The notes under the pieces are model-generated. The model had not been told where the DNA came from. It saw only the letters and a program-made list of their open reading frames with translations, and made no database searches. A stretch of DNA of 64,000 nucleotides from Streptomyces bicolor (GTDB lineage Bacteria > Actinomycetota > Actinomycetes > Streptomycetales > Streptomycetaceae), in NCBI RefSeq assembly GCF_000719285.1, contig NZ_JOFS01000015.1:86936-150935 (forward strand). The letters are read 5' to 3'. Shown here in pieces: positions 16,950-25,001 of this stretch. Within the stretch, counting starts at the first letter, position 1. Each line of letters opens with the position of its first letter. The position numbers and the translations under genes are program-made.

Positions 16950-17885
16950 ATGAGCAACTCCCGTCTGCGCACCTTCGGTTCCCGTGAGGTCGGCCCGGGC
17001 AAGCCCGTCTACATCTGCGGCGAGATCGGCATCAACCACAACGGCGAGCTCGAGAACGCCTTCAAGCTCATCGACGTGGCCGCCGAGGCCGGCTGCGACG
17101 CCGTCAAGTTCCAGAAGCGCACCCCCGAGATCTGCACCCCGCGCGACCAGTGGGACATCGAGCGCGACACCCCCTGGGGCCGGATGACCTACATCGACTA
17201 CCGCCACCGCGTGGAGTTCGGTGAGGACGAGTACCGTCAGATCGACGAGTACTGCAAGGAGAAGGGGATCGACTGGTTCGCCTCCCCGTGGGACACCGAG
17301 GCCGTCGCCTTCCTGGAGAAGTTCGACGTCCCGGCCCACAAGGTCGCGAGCGCGTCCCTGACGGACGACGAGCTGCTGCGGGCGCTGCGCGCCACCGGCC
17401 GCGCGGTGATCCTCTCCACCGGCATGTCGACCCCGAAGCAGATCCGCCACGCGGTCGAGGTGCTCGGCTCGGACAACATCGTCATGTGCCACGCCACCTC
17501 CACCTACCCGGCGAAGGCCGAGGAGCTCAACCTCCGTGTGATCAACACGCTGGAGAAGGAGTACCCGAACGTCCCGATCGGCTACTCCGGCCACGAGACG
17601 GGCCTGCAGACCACGCTGGCCGCGGTCGCGCTGGGCGCGGTGTTCGTCGAGCGCCACATCACCCTGGACCGCGCGATGTGGGGCTCCGACCAGGCCGCCT
17701 CCGTCGAGCCGCAGGGCCTGCAGCGCCTCGTCCGCGACATCCGCACCATCGAGGCCTCCCTCGGTAACGGCGTCAAGCAGGTCTACGAGTCCGAGCTCGG
17801 CCCGATGAAGAAGCTGCGCCGCGTCGCCGGCGTGGTCGCCGAGGCGGAGATCGCCGCGGCGGCGGGCGAGCCGGTTCAGGTCTGA
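16950..17885 (+). CDS. neuB: Nonulosonic acid (sialic acid/Kdn) synthase
   Basis: The 311-residue PEP-condensing TIM-barrel enzyme belongs to the NeuB family (VYICGEIGINHNGELENAFK, DAVKFQKRTPEICTPRDQWD, HKVASASLTDDELLRALRAT, YSGHETGLQTTLAAVALGAV, ERHITLDRAMWGSD). It joins phosphoenolpyruvate to a hexose or N-acyl-hexosamine. The protein ends about 20 residues after the barrel (AAAAGEPVQV) and lacks the C-terminal SAF/antifreeze-like domain of most NeuB proteins. No neuC epimerase or N-acetyltransferase is nearby, so mannose (or mannose-6-phosphate) and a Kdn product are more likely than N-acetylneuraminate. This is an inference. It is in operon with neuA, 14 nt downstream. Confidence 0.9.
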   Translation: MSNSRLRTFGSREVGPGKPVYICGEIGINHNGELENAFKLIDVAAEAGCDAVKFQKRTPEICTPRDQWDIERDTPWGRMTYIDYRHRVEFGEDEYRQIDEYCKEKGIDWFASPWDTEAVAFLEKFDVPAHKVASASLTDDELLRALRATGRAVILSTGMSTPKQIRHAVEVLGSDNIVMCHATSTYPAKAEELNLRVINTLEKEYPNVPIGYSGHETGLQTTLAAVALGAVFVERHITLDRAMWGSDQAASVEPQGLQRLVRDIRTIEASLGNGVKQVYESELGPMKKLRRVAGVVAEAEIAAAAGEPVQV

Positions 17886-17943
17886 CCGACCCGGAACACA
17901 CCGAGTTCGAAACGCGCGCGCCGATGTCCGAGTGCCCTGCAGC

Positions 17944-17968
17944 AAGGGCGCTCGGGCTCGGCGCCCTT
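17944..17968 (+). terminator. Hairpin terminator after neuB
   Basis: An 8-bp stem AAGGGCGC / GCGCCCTT with a 9-nt loop lies 58 nt after the neuB stop. Confidence 0.5.
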
Positions 17969-18012
17969 CGAGTTCCTGACCACGACTCACACGAGCTGAA
18001 TACGAGCGCCGC

Positions 18013-19116
18013 ATGAGCGCCTTACGACGGGACGGTCGTACGTCGATGAGCCCCCGCGCCGGGAACACCGGCCCCCACACTCTCGCCTTCGTCGAGAGCC
18101 CGGTACAGCTCCTGAACGTGCTGGAGTGGGCGCACGCCCACGAGCACACCGTCGGCGCGGGACTCACCCTCGTCGTCCTGTCCCCGAACGACCCCATGAC
18201 CCGCGGCCAGCTGCGCCGGATGGCGGAACTGGCGCGCGAGGACGGACACGAGGTCCGCTGGGAGGAGGCGCGCGGCGGGGCGGCGGCGCCGTTCCAGACG
18301 ATCGGGGGCCTGGCGGGTCTGCTGCGGCGGGCGGACCGGGTGGTCCTCGGCGACCCGTTCTCGCGGTATGTGCAGTTGTTGTTGACCATCACTCGGGCCC
18401 GCGAGCTGGTCGTCGTCGACGACGGCACGGCCACGATGGAGTTCGTCGCGCAACTCGCCCGGGGTGAGCGCCTGGTGCGGTGGCACCGCAAGGGGGGCCG
18501 CCCGGGTCCGCGAGACCTGGTCTTCGCCCCGGTGTCGTCGGCGGCTCGGAAACGACTGACGCCGAGCGAGCGCCGAAGGGTCGAGATCTTCTCCTCCATG
18601 CCGATGGAGGAGACGCCGGACGGAGTGACGGTCACCGCCAACACCTTCGCCTGGACCCGCGACCGGTTCGGGCCGCCTCGTATCACCAAGGGGGCGGACA
18701 TGGTGGGCACGTCGCTGGTGGAGACCGGTGTGGTGGACGGCGACCGCTACCTGGAGGCGGTCAGCTCCCTGGCCAAGACGCACGGCGCCACCCGGTATTT
18801 CGCCCACCGCCGGGAGAGCGCGGAGAAGCTGCACCGGCTGGCTGTGGAGACGGGGCTGGAGGTTGTGCGGCCGGATCTGCCGCTGGAGTTGATCGCTCGG
18901 CGGGGGCCTATCGGCCGGACGATCCTGAGCTTCCCGTCGACGGTTGTGCATACGTTGCCGCTGGCGCTGTCGGGGACCGAGGTCCGGGTCGCGGTGTGCG
19001 ACATCGATCCGGCGTGGCTCACGGAGAATGCTTCGCCTCGGGCGCAGGGGTTCTTGTCGGGGGTTACGGGGACTGCGCGGGATGTGCATCGGTTGTCGGC
19101 GGTGGCTTCGGCGTAG
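18013..19116 (+). CDS. Putative sialyltransferase-like glycosyltransferase
   Basis: The 367-residue protein opens like GT52/polyST enzymes (HTLAFVESPVQLLNVLEWAH). It has an Asp-Asp-Gly motif (VVVDDGTATMEF, near 136-140), a basic His motif in place of HP (YFAHRRESAEKL) and a Ser/Thr motif (LSFPSTVVHTLPLALSG). These correspond in order to the three motifs of bacterial sialyltransferases. ATG 18013 has no Shine-Dalgarno, and ATG 18046 is an alternative. It follows neuB after a weak hairpin, so it is the fifth transferase-type gene of the locus and a candidate initiating or side-chain nonulosonyltransferase. Confidence 0.65.
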   Translation: MSALRRDGRTSMSPRAGNTGPHTLAFVESPVQLLNVLEWAHAHEHTVGAGLTLVVLSPNDPMTRGQLRRMAELAREDGHEVRWEEARGGAAAPFQTIGGLAGLLRRADRVVLGDPFSRYVQLLLTITRARELVVVDDGTATMEFVAQLARGERLVRWHRKGGRPGPRDLVFAPVSSAARKRLTPSERRRVEIFSSMPMEETPDGVTVTANTFAWTRDRFGPPRITKGADMVGTSLVETGVVDGDRYLEAVSSLAKTHGATRYFAHRRESAEKLHRLAVETGLEVVRPDLPLELIARRGPIGRTILSFPSTVVHTLPLALSGTEVRVAVCDIDPAWLTENASPRAQGFLSGVTGTARDVHRLSAVASA

Positions 19117-19178
19117 GGCCTGGACGTCGCACCACGCACACCGTCGGCTTTCCGACCGGACGGTGCCCAGAACGTTCG

Positions 19179-20030
19179 TCACGTGGCCGATGGCCGTGGC
19201 TGTTCGGGCGGGACCGAGGTCTCGGCCAATGCCATCCACTGGTCGAGGTCGGCTTGGGTGAACTCTGGCCAGGCCGGAAGCTCAGGCAGCCGGCGGAGAA
19301 GATCGAATGCCTCCGCGATTCGTGGTCGGCGGAGCACCGGCGAGTGGCAGCCGGCGACGACCTCGGCGTCCAGCCGCTGGAAGTCATCCACCACCGTCCC
19401 GAACTTCTGGCTGTCCAGCAACGCCACCCAGGGCGAAACCAGCCGCCCGCCGAAGAACTGCCCGTCCCGAAACTCATCCGCAGACAGGCCGGCGATGTCT
19501 GGCAGGGGAGTGGGCACGTTCGTCGCGAAGGTATCCACCGCCCACAAGACGTTGGTCTTCGTGTCGAAGAGGGCGCGGGTTGTCGGGTTGTCGTACAACG
19601 GTGGCCGTTTTGCCACCAGAGTGCGGTCACCGACATCCACCGCATCGCCGTCGATCATGAAACGGCACCGGTTGATCGGTGTCTCCCACTCCTCGGCCAT
19701 ACGTCCGATCGAGAACCAGGTCGTCAGCAGTGTCGCGTTCGGGCATTCGGCGAGGGCGGCCAAGAGGTTGCCGGCGTGATCACGATCGTCGTGGGTGAGG
19801 AAGATCCATCGAACGTCCAACGGATCCACCACGGACCATGCAGCCTCCAGCCACTGGGACCGCACCGCCGGCGCCCCGGTGTCCACCAGCACCGGTTCCG
19901 CTCCCCGGATCACCATCGAATTCATCGGGAAGTGGCCGACCGGCGGAGCCTCCAGGGCCCACGGGATAACGAATGTCTCTTCGGCGATCCTGTAAGGCTC
20001 GAGAAGATTGAAGGTTTCCGTAGTAGTCAT
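19179..20030 (-). CDS. MBL-fold metallohydrolase
   Basis: The 283-residue protein has GGGAGA ahead of the ATG. The metallo-beta-lactamase fold shows the metal motif FLTHDDRDHAGN (His80, Asp82, Asp84, His85). The Asp-rich variant is like that of flavodiiron/oxygen-reductase MBL domains. Later ligands are NVLWAVDTFAT and VVAGCHSPVL. No flavodoxin or other partner domain is fused. Hydrolysis or redox activity on an unknown substrate is likely. The neighbour is an unrelated methyltransferase on the same strand, 123 nt upstream. Confidence 0.8.
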   Translation of the reverse strand: MTTTETFNLLEPYRIAEETFVIPWALEAPPVGHFPMNSMVIRGAEPVLVDTGAPAVRSQWLEAAWSVVDPLDVRWIFLTHDDRDHAGNLLAALAECPNATLLTTWFSIGRMAEEWETPINRCRFMIDGDAVDVGDRTLVAKRPPLYDNPTTRALFDTKTNVLWAVDTFATNVPTPLPDIAGLSADEFRDGQFFGGRLVSPWVALLDSQKFGTVVDDFQRLDAEVVAGCHSPVLRRPRIAEAFDLLRRLPELPAWPEFTQADLDQWMALAETSVPPEQPRPSAT

Positions 20031-20153
20031 CGCTGCTCTCCCTGGAACGGGGTTCGGCCGCAGCGCCTGTCAGTCCAGTCCAGCCCCATGCCACGCCTGC
20101 GTCAAACGCAGGGCAGACACGTCGGCACGTCTGCCGGCATGTCGCCAGCAGCA

Positions 20154-20870
20154 TCACCGCTCCGACGCCGGTGCACCGGGTTCGCGGGCCAGGAGGAAGG
20201 CCCGGGGCCGCTTCTCCTCGCCCTGCGGTTCGCGCAGGACCCGGGCCTGGAGCTGGAGGCCGGCCTTCGTCAGGGCGTCGGCCACTGCGTCCGGGGTGCG
20301 CCAGTAGTAGTCGAGTGCGATCTCCTGGCCGAAGCGTTCGGTCAGGTGCAGTCGATCCTCGGTCTCGCCGGTCTGGAAAGCGAGCAGGGCCGGGGCGCCG
20401 GGCTTCAGGACGCGGTGGAATTCGGCGAATGTCGCGGTCAGGTGATCGTCCGGGACGTGGATGATCGAGTACAGCGCGATGATCCCGCCCAGTGTCTCGT
20501 CCGGCAGGTCCAGCGACGTCATCGAGCCGACGTGGAAGCGGAGCTCGGGGTGCGCGCGGCGGGCCAGGGTCACCATGCGGGGCGAGAGGTCGACGCCGAA
20601 GACCGGGAGGTCGAGGGCATCGAGGTGGGCGGTGACCGACCCCGGGCCGCTGCCGAGATCGGCGACGGGGGCCGGGGCGTGTTCGCGGGCCAGCTCGGCG
20701 AATGCGGTGACGAGGGAGCGGTCCAGGGGGTGGCTGTCGGCCGGCCAGTCGGAGAAGTGGTCGGTGTAGGCCGGGGCGATGGCGTCGTACGAGGCTCTGG
20801 TGGCATCGAGGAAGTCGGCGTACTCGGGGATCGACGGGATTTCGGGCTTCTCGGCGGTCACGGAGCGCAC
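20154..20870 (-). CDS. Class I SAM-dependent methyltransferase
   Basis: The 238-residue protein starts at GTG 20870 (GTG 20861 is possible). The SAM-binding motif PVADLGSGPGSVTAHL lies near 67-82, followed by the acidic motif II (FGVDLSPRMVTLARR), GSMTSLDLPDET and IIALYSIIHVPDDHL. This is the order of UbiE/Methyltransf_11-like small-molecule methyltransferases. The substrate cannot be told. A downstream tail with LREPQGEEKRPRAFLLARE resembles stand-alone actinobacterial copies. Confidence 0.87.
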   Translation of the reverse strand: MRSVTAEKPEIPSIPEYADFLDATRASYDAIAPAYTDHFSDWPADSHPLDRSLVTAFAELAREHAPAPVADLGSGPGSVTAHLDALDLPVFGVDLSPRMVTLARRAHPELRFHVGSMTSLDLPDETLGGIIALYSIIHVPDDHLTATFAEFHRVLKPGAPALLAFQTGETEDRLHLTERFGQEIALDYYWRTPDAVADALTKAGLQLQARVLREPQGEEKRPRAFLLAREPGAPASER

Positions 20871-20997
20871 CCTAGTGCTGTCGGTGGAAAGGCGTCCGGA
20901 AGTTCACCAGCGTGCTGTCGAGCGTTCCCGGCCGACGTAACTGGGGCGACGTCCGGTGGCTGCGACGACCGTGGAGAGAAGTTGGAGAGAAGGCCGC

Positions 20998-21303
20998 TCA
21001 CCTTTGCCAGGGAAGCGCCTGAACCGACGCGATGTCTCCCACCGCCAGTAGCCCGAAGAGTCGGAGAGTCTCCTCGCGGGTGACCTCGCGCATCTCCCCG
21101 GGAGCCTCCGAGTTGTCGTCCGGGTTCTCCCAGATCAGCAGACCGCTGCGGAACGCGCTGAGGCACCACCCGCTCTCATGGGTCAGAGACACGTCGGGGT
21201 GCTCGTCGTCGGCGTTCGCCAGGCCGTCCAAGACCTGTCTCATCGTCTCCGGGGGCGGCTCGTCGACCGCACAGCCCATGACGTCGTACATGAAGTAGCT
21301 CAT
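20998..21303 (-). CDS. Small conserved-type acidic protein, function unknown
   Basis: The 101-residue acidic protein starts MSYFMYDVMGCAVDEPPPET, with GAGGT upstream of the ATG. A central part with Trp, Arg and Glu (SGWCLSAFRSGLLIWENPDD) and a C-terminal MREVTREETLRLFGLLAVGD may form a small alpha/beta fold like immunity-type proteins. There is no signal peptide or membrane segment and no certain family. Confidence 0.6.
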   Translation of the reverse strand: MSYFMYDVMGCAVDEPPPETMRQVLDGLANADDEHPDVSLTHESGWCLSAFRSGLLIWENPDDNSEAPGEMREVTREETLRLFGLLAVGDIASVQALPWQR

Positions 21304-21386
21304 GGGCCAACTACCTCATGCAGTGATCCACAGGCACTGACTTCCAAGGAGCGCGAGATGGGTGGCTGAGCCCTGTTCACACATGA

Positions 21387-21629
21387 TCAATCGGAGATAC
21401 GAGGCGAACGCTGAGTCCGCCCGGTGGTGGGGAGAGGGGTCTTCACGGCCTCTATGAAGAGGGTGAAGGCTCCGGTCGGGAAGGTGAGGGTTGCCCGGGC
21501 CGGGGCCTTTGAGTCGCGGACGGCTATGCGGGTGCGGCGGTCTGAGATTTCCACGCATGAGTTGCCGTCGCCGCCACCGGAGTAGGACGACTTCCGCCAG
21601 TTGTCGGGAGTGTTCACAGTGTGCCTCAC
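21387..21629 (-). CDS. DUF397 protein
   Basis: The 80-residue protein has the hallmark NWRKSSYSGGGDGNSCVEI (about 10-28), then VRDSKAPARATLTFP. DUF397 proteins are encoded with XRE/DUF5753 regulators in streptomycetes and are thought to act as a small partner. The GTG start at 21629 overlaps the regulator's stop as GTGA and has AAGGA 5 nt upstream, so the start is firm. Confidence 0.9.
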   Translation of the reverse strand: MRHTVNTPDNWRKSSYSGGGDGNSCVEISDRRTRIAVRDSKAPARATLTFPTGAFTLFIEAVKTPLPTTGRTQRSPRISD

Positions 21630-22480
21630 AGTTCCTTGGCCAGCTTGTAAATCAGCTCACGCGACCGTTCGGGGTCTAGTGACGCAGCTTCTACCCTACG
21701 GATGAGGGTTCGAAAGACGCCGAGTTGGGCCTCGGAGTCGATGAACACCGTGCCGTGAGGGCCGTCGCGCACCACGGTGTCCAATCTGGGTACAGCGCCG
21801 CCCGCCAGCATCATGGCCGTCCAGGAGCCGCCGAAGCCGTCCAGGTCGAAGGGAATGACCCGCAGGGTGATGTGGTCTGCCTCGGAGGTGTCGAGGAGTG
21901 CGGCGAGCTGGGCCTGGGAGGCAGCGCGGTTGCCGATGCGGATACGTAGCGCCGCCTCGTGGATGACTGCTTCGTAAGGTGCGGGATCGGGACCTTCGAG
22001 GATCGTCTTGCGCTGCATGCGGTGTTGCACCCGCAACTCCAGCTCGCTGCCAGGGAGTTCCGGAATCCGGTCGGAGAAGATCGAGCGGGCGTAGCCCTCT
22101 GTCTGGAGCGGGCCGGGGATGTACAGGAACTGGATTTCTTGCAGGAACGTGGCGTGGTGCTCCAGCTCCGCCAGGTCCAGGAACGGGGTGGGCAACGCAC
22201 CTCGGTATTCCTCCCACCAGCCTTTGGCCCGGCTTGTCGCCATGGCCACCAGCGCCGAGATCAGCTCCTCGTCGGTGCAGGCGTAGTTGGCGGCCAGGCG
22301 GCGCAGGCGTTCCTCGCTCACGCCGGTGAGGCCGGACTCGATGTGGTTGATCTGGGAGGAGTTCACTCCGAGTGCTGCTGCCGCTTCTCGGCCCGTGAGG
22401 CCTGCCGCATCGCGGAGTCTGCGCAGTTCGACGCCCAATCGAAGCTGACGTGCTGTTGGTTCACGCCTCAACCCCGCCAT
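21626..22480 (-). CDS. XRE-family regulator with DUF5753 sensor-like domain
   Basis: The 284-residue regulator has an N-terminal helix-turn-helix (about 15-65: ELRRLRDAAGLTGREAAAAL, GVNSSQINHIESG) and a C-terminal DUF5753 region (FLYIPGPLQTEGYARSIF, RQ-type core RVQHRMQRKTILEGPDPAPY, ITLRVIPFDLDGFGGSWTAM). It is the regulator of the streptomycete XRE/DUF397/ATPase modules linked to development and antibiotic production. The ATG has GGGGAG 7 nt upstream. It is divergent from the small ATPase gene. Confidence 0.9.
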   Translation of the reverse strand: MAGLRREPTARQLRLGVELRRLRDAAGLTGREAAAALGVNSSQINHIESGLTGVSEERLRRLAANYACTDEELISALVAMATSRAKGWWEEYRGALPTPFLDLAELEHHATFLQEIQFLYIPGPLQTEGYARSIFSDRIPELPGSELELRVQHRMQRKTILEGPDPAPYEAVIHEAALRIRIGNRAASQAQLAALLDTSEADHITLRVIPFDLDGFGGSWTAMMLAGGAVPRLDTVVRDGPHGTVFIDSEAQLGVFRTLIRRVEAASLDPERSRELIYKLAKEL

Positions 22481-22708
22481 GGACTGCTCCCCGGTTCAAC
22501 GCGCCCGTGAGCGCGACTCGTTCCGGGTCAGATTACGCGATCGACTTGCTGGACGTACAAATTGAGGTCTGCCGTCGGTGACGCGACGCACACGCTGCGG
22601 AACATCGGGCCCCCGGAAGCGCACCGCCCGGTCCTGCCATGACGGCTGCGGCAATGACACCGCCTGCCCGAACCGCGACTCCCCATCGCCACCGAACGGA
22701 GTTCACGC

Positions 22709-23047
22709 ATGCCTGAAACCGAACCCTGGGAGTACACGCACGGCCTGATCCGCCTCGCGGACACCGCCGAGCTTCTCGCGACCGAGCTGGTCGCCAACGC
22801 CGTACGTCACACGAAAGGGCCGGCTGCCCTGCGGGTTCGTTGGTCCGCCGGGGTGTTGCGGATCGGGGCGTGGGATGCGGATCCCGAACCGCCGGAGCCT
22901 CCGGGGGAGTTGGAGTGCCTCGGGGAGGCCGAGGAAGGGCGAGGGCTGGCGCTCGTCCGGGCCTGCGCCGACCTCTGGGGTTGGCAGCCGCTGACCAGAG
23001 ACGGCAACCGGGGCAAGTACGTGTGGTGCGAGCTGGCCGCGGCTTAG
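22709..23047 (+). CDS. Short RsbW-like ATP-binding (HATPase_c_2) protein
   Basis: The 112-residue GHKL-type ATPase domain has an N-box ELLATELVANAVRHTKG (19-35) and a G-box EAEEGRGLALVRACADLWGW near 73-92. These are typical of anti-sigma-factor kinases partnered with XRE/DUF397 pairs. About 25-30 residues usually found between the start and the N-box are missing, although the start has CGGAG 7 nt ahead of the ATG. The protein may therefore lack the first strand-helix of the fold. Confidence 0.8.
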   Translation: MPETEPWEYTHGLIRLADTAELLATELVANAVRHTKGPAALRVRWSAGVLRIGAWDADPEPPEPPGELECLGEAEEGRGLALVRACADLWGWQPLTRDGNRGKYVWCELAAA

Positions 23048-23048
23048 G

Positions 23049-23588
23049 TCACGGGGTTGTGACGTACTGGTCCGACCGCAACTCGAACACCCGTACCCGC
23101 CGACCACCGGCGGCATTGACGGTCTCACGGAACAGATGCATCCCCAGTTTGGTCATGATCCGTTCCGAGGCGTCGTTGCCCACCTGAGTGATGCTGACGA
23201 TCCGCTCCAGCCCTCGCTCTTCGAACGCGAACCGTACAGCGGCCGTAGCGGCCTCGGTGGCCAAGCCCTGCCCCCAGTGGGAACGTCCGAGCCGCCAGCC
23301 GACCTCAACCGCCGGCAGTACCTCCGGCAAGAAGCGGGGCACCGAAAGGCCGGTGAACCCGGCCAGCTCGCCAGTGGACCGGATCTCCACGGCGAACAGG
23401 CCGAAGCCCTGTGACTCCCACTCGCTCTCCCATGCCTGGATCCCGCCGCGAGTCTGCTGTTCGTCACGGACGCTGCCGTCACGGATCCACCGCATGACCT
23501 CGGGGTCGGCATTGATGGCGGCCATGGGCGCAACGTCTTCCTCGCGCCAGCGACGCAGGATCAGACGGGGAGTCTCAAGCGTGACCAT
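23049..23588 (-). CDS. GNAT acetyltransferase (RimJ/RimL type)
   Basis: The 179-residue protein starts MVTLETPRLILRRWREEDVA as in ribosomal-protein/amino-acid N-acetyltransferases. The acetyl-CoA motif is VGWRLGRSHWGQGLATEAAT (about 95-114), followed by RIVSITQVGNDASERIMTKL. The substrate is unknown. Its stop lies 2 nt from the stop of the convergent ATPase gene. Confidence 0.88.
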   Translation of the reverse strand: MVTLETPRLILRRWREEDVAPMAAINADPEVMRWIRDGSVRDEQQTRGGIQAWESEWESQGFGLFAVEIRSTGELAGFTGLSVPRFLPEVLPAVEVGWRLGRSHWGQGLATEAATAAVRFAFEERGLERIVSITQVGNDASERIMTKLGMHLFRETVNAAGGRRVRVFELRSDQYVTTP

Positions 23589-23657
23589 CCAATGATTCTC
23601 GATTACGAAGGTCAGGTCCAGTGGCGCAGGGACCGGTCCGGCCGATGCGGATCAAGG

Positions 23658-24341
23658 TCAAAGTTGGCGCAGCGTCTCGATGATCTTTGCCGTGACGACC
23701 TTGGTGGAAACGGGGTTCTGTCCCGTCACGAGCCTGCCGTCAGCGGTGGCGAAGGGGGTCATCGGGATGGTGTTCTTGACATAGTTCGCGCCCCGCTTGC
23801 GGAATTCGTCCTCCAGCAGGAACGGCACCCGGCTCTTCACCATGGCGACTCGCTCCTCCGCGGTGGAGAACCCGGTGACCGTGCGTCCCTCGACGAGCAG
23901 GGAGCCGTCGGAGAGCGTGATGTTCAGCAGTCCGCAGGCACCATGGCAGACCGAGGAGACCACGCCGCCGTTCTCATAAATCTCCCGCGCGACCTGCTGA
24001 AGCGCGGCACTGCCGGGGAAGTCCCACATGACGCCGTGCCCGCCCGTGTAGAAGATCGCGGCATACTGGGCCGGGTCGACGTCGGCCGCCGCTCTGGTGT
24101 GATCCAGCTTCGACATGAAGGCGCGATCGTTCATGTACTCGCGAACCCCTTTGTCGGCCAATCTGATGCTTCGGGGATCCAGCGGTACCTGTCCGCCTTC
24201 TGGACTGACGATGTCGACCTCGAATCCAGCCCGGCGGACTGCGTCGTAGAAGTGAACCAGCTCTGCGATCCAGAGTCCGGTCTTGTGGGGGTTCGTTCCG
24301 TAGGTCGCCTGGTTGGTGACTACGGCGAGGATCTTGCTCAT
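23658..24341 (-). CDS. DJ-1/PfpI family (Hsp31-like) protein
   Basis: The 227-residue protein has GGAAGGA before the ATG. The class I glutamine-amidotransferase-like fold shows the nucleophile elbow VVSSVCHGACGLLN (Cys132, His133) and an oxyanion-side GGHG at 100-103. Length and the N-terminal ILAVVTNQATYGTNPHKTGL match Hsp31/glyoxalase III-like members that handle reactive aldehydes or damaged proteins. A degenerate paralogue lies just upstream and a divergent LysR gene follows, so the LysR protein probably regulates this unit. Confidence 0.87.
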   Translation of the reverse strand: MSKILAVVTNQATYGTNPHKTGLWIAELVHFYDAVRRAGFEVDIVSPEGGQVPLDPRSIRLADKGVREYMNDRAFMSKLDHTRAAADVDPAQYAAIFYTGGHGVMWDFPGSAALQQVAREIYENGGVVSSVCHGACGLLNITLSDGSLLVEGRTVTGFSTAEERVAMVKSRVPFLLEDEFRKRGANYVKNTIPMTPFATADGRLVTGQNPVSTKVVTAKIIETLRQL

Positions 24342-24424
24342 CTGGGTCCTTCCGGCGGTAAGGCAGGGTTCTGGTGGCGCCCGGTGCCGAGGTCGTCCGC
24401 GTGGCGATTGCGCCCGTACGCGGT

Positions 24425-24843
24425 TCAGGTCAGTTTCTTGAGGATTTCGGCTGCGGCGGATCCGGCGGAGGCGGGGTTCTGGCCGGTGATCAGGTTGTGG
24501 TCGACGACCACGTTCGGGGCCCACGGCTCGCCCAGACGACGGCGTAGTCGTCGAGCTCGACGTCCTCCAGGCTGATGGGGTGCTGAATCTCGCCGATCGA
24601 GGCGAGGGCGTCCGTCATCGTCTTCGCCCCCTCCTCGCCTCCGTTGAACTCGGGCGCCAGGCTGCCCTGGCCCAGAGGCGGTACGACGCCGCCCGGTGTG
24701 GCGACGACGATCTCGTGTCCGGCGGCCGTGAACGCCTGGTACGGGGCCACGACCTCCTCGGCCCAGAAGCCGGTCGGGCGCTTGCTGCCGTCCGCCAGCG
24801 TCCAGTGGTCGGCGCCGGTCAGCACGAAAAGGATCTTCGACAT
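24425..24843 (-). pseudogene. DJ-1/PfpI paralogue with internal deletion and frameshift
   Basis: The first frame from ATG 24843 reads a normal DJ-1 N-terminus (MSKILFVLTGADHWTLADGS ... ELDDYAVVW), then runs into nonsense and stops at 24490. Another frame in the same direction resumes the family's C-terminus (EPWAPNVVVDHNLITGQNPA ... EILKKLT) to the stop at 24425. The join is near 24533-24545. Compared with the intact neighbour, about 100 residues including the catalytic Cys elbow are gone. The decay looks like one deletion, not many mutations, so it is recent. Confidence 0.8.
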
Positions 24844-24950
24844 GCGGTCTCCGGGAGCCGGGGGTCACGCGCTGACAGTCCGGCTTCAGAACGTCAACGC
24901 TCCGGCTTTCGAAACTAAAGCTGCTGAAGTAATCGCGCCAATGAAGGCAT

Positions 24951-24967
24951 CGATACCAGGTATCGAC
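24951..24967. promoter_or_regulatory. Candidate LysR operator
   Basis: The inverted repeat TCGATAC-CAG-GTATCGA (T-N11-A type core) lies 35 nt before the LysR start, in the divergent space facing the DJ-1 genes. It is a typical autoregulatory LysR site. Confidence 0.5.
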
Positions 24968-25001
24968 GAACCGATGCCCTGCACCTCGTAGGCTCGACGC
25001 C

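Noticed and set aside
15676..17885. N-acetylneuraminate capsule for host mimicry
   Set aside because: No neuC epimerase, N- or O-acetyl neuD-type gene or capsule export genes are present; a Kdn-like wall polymer fits better.
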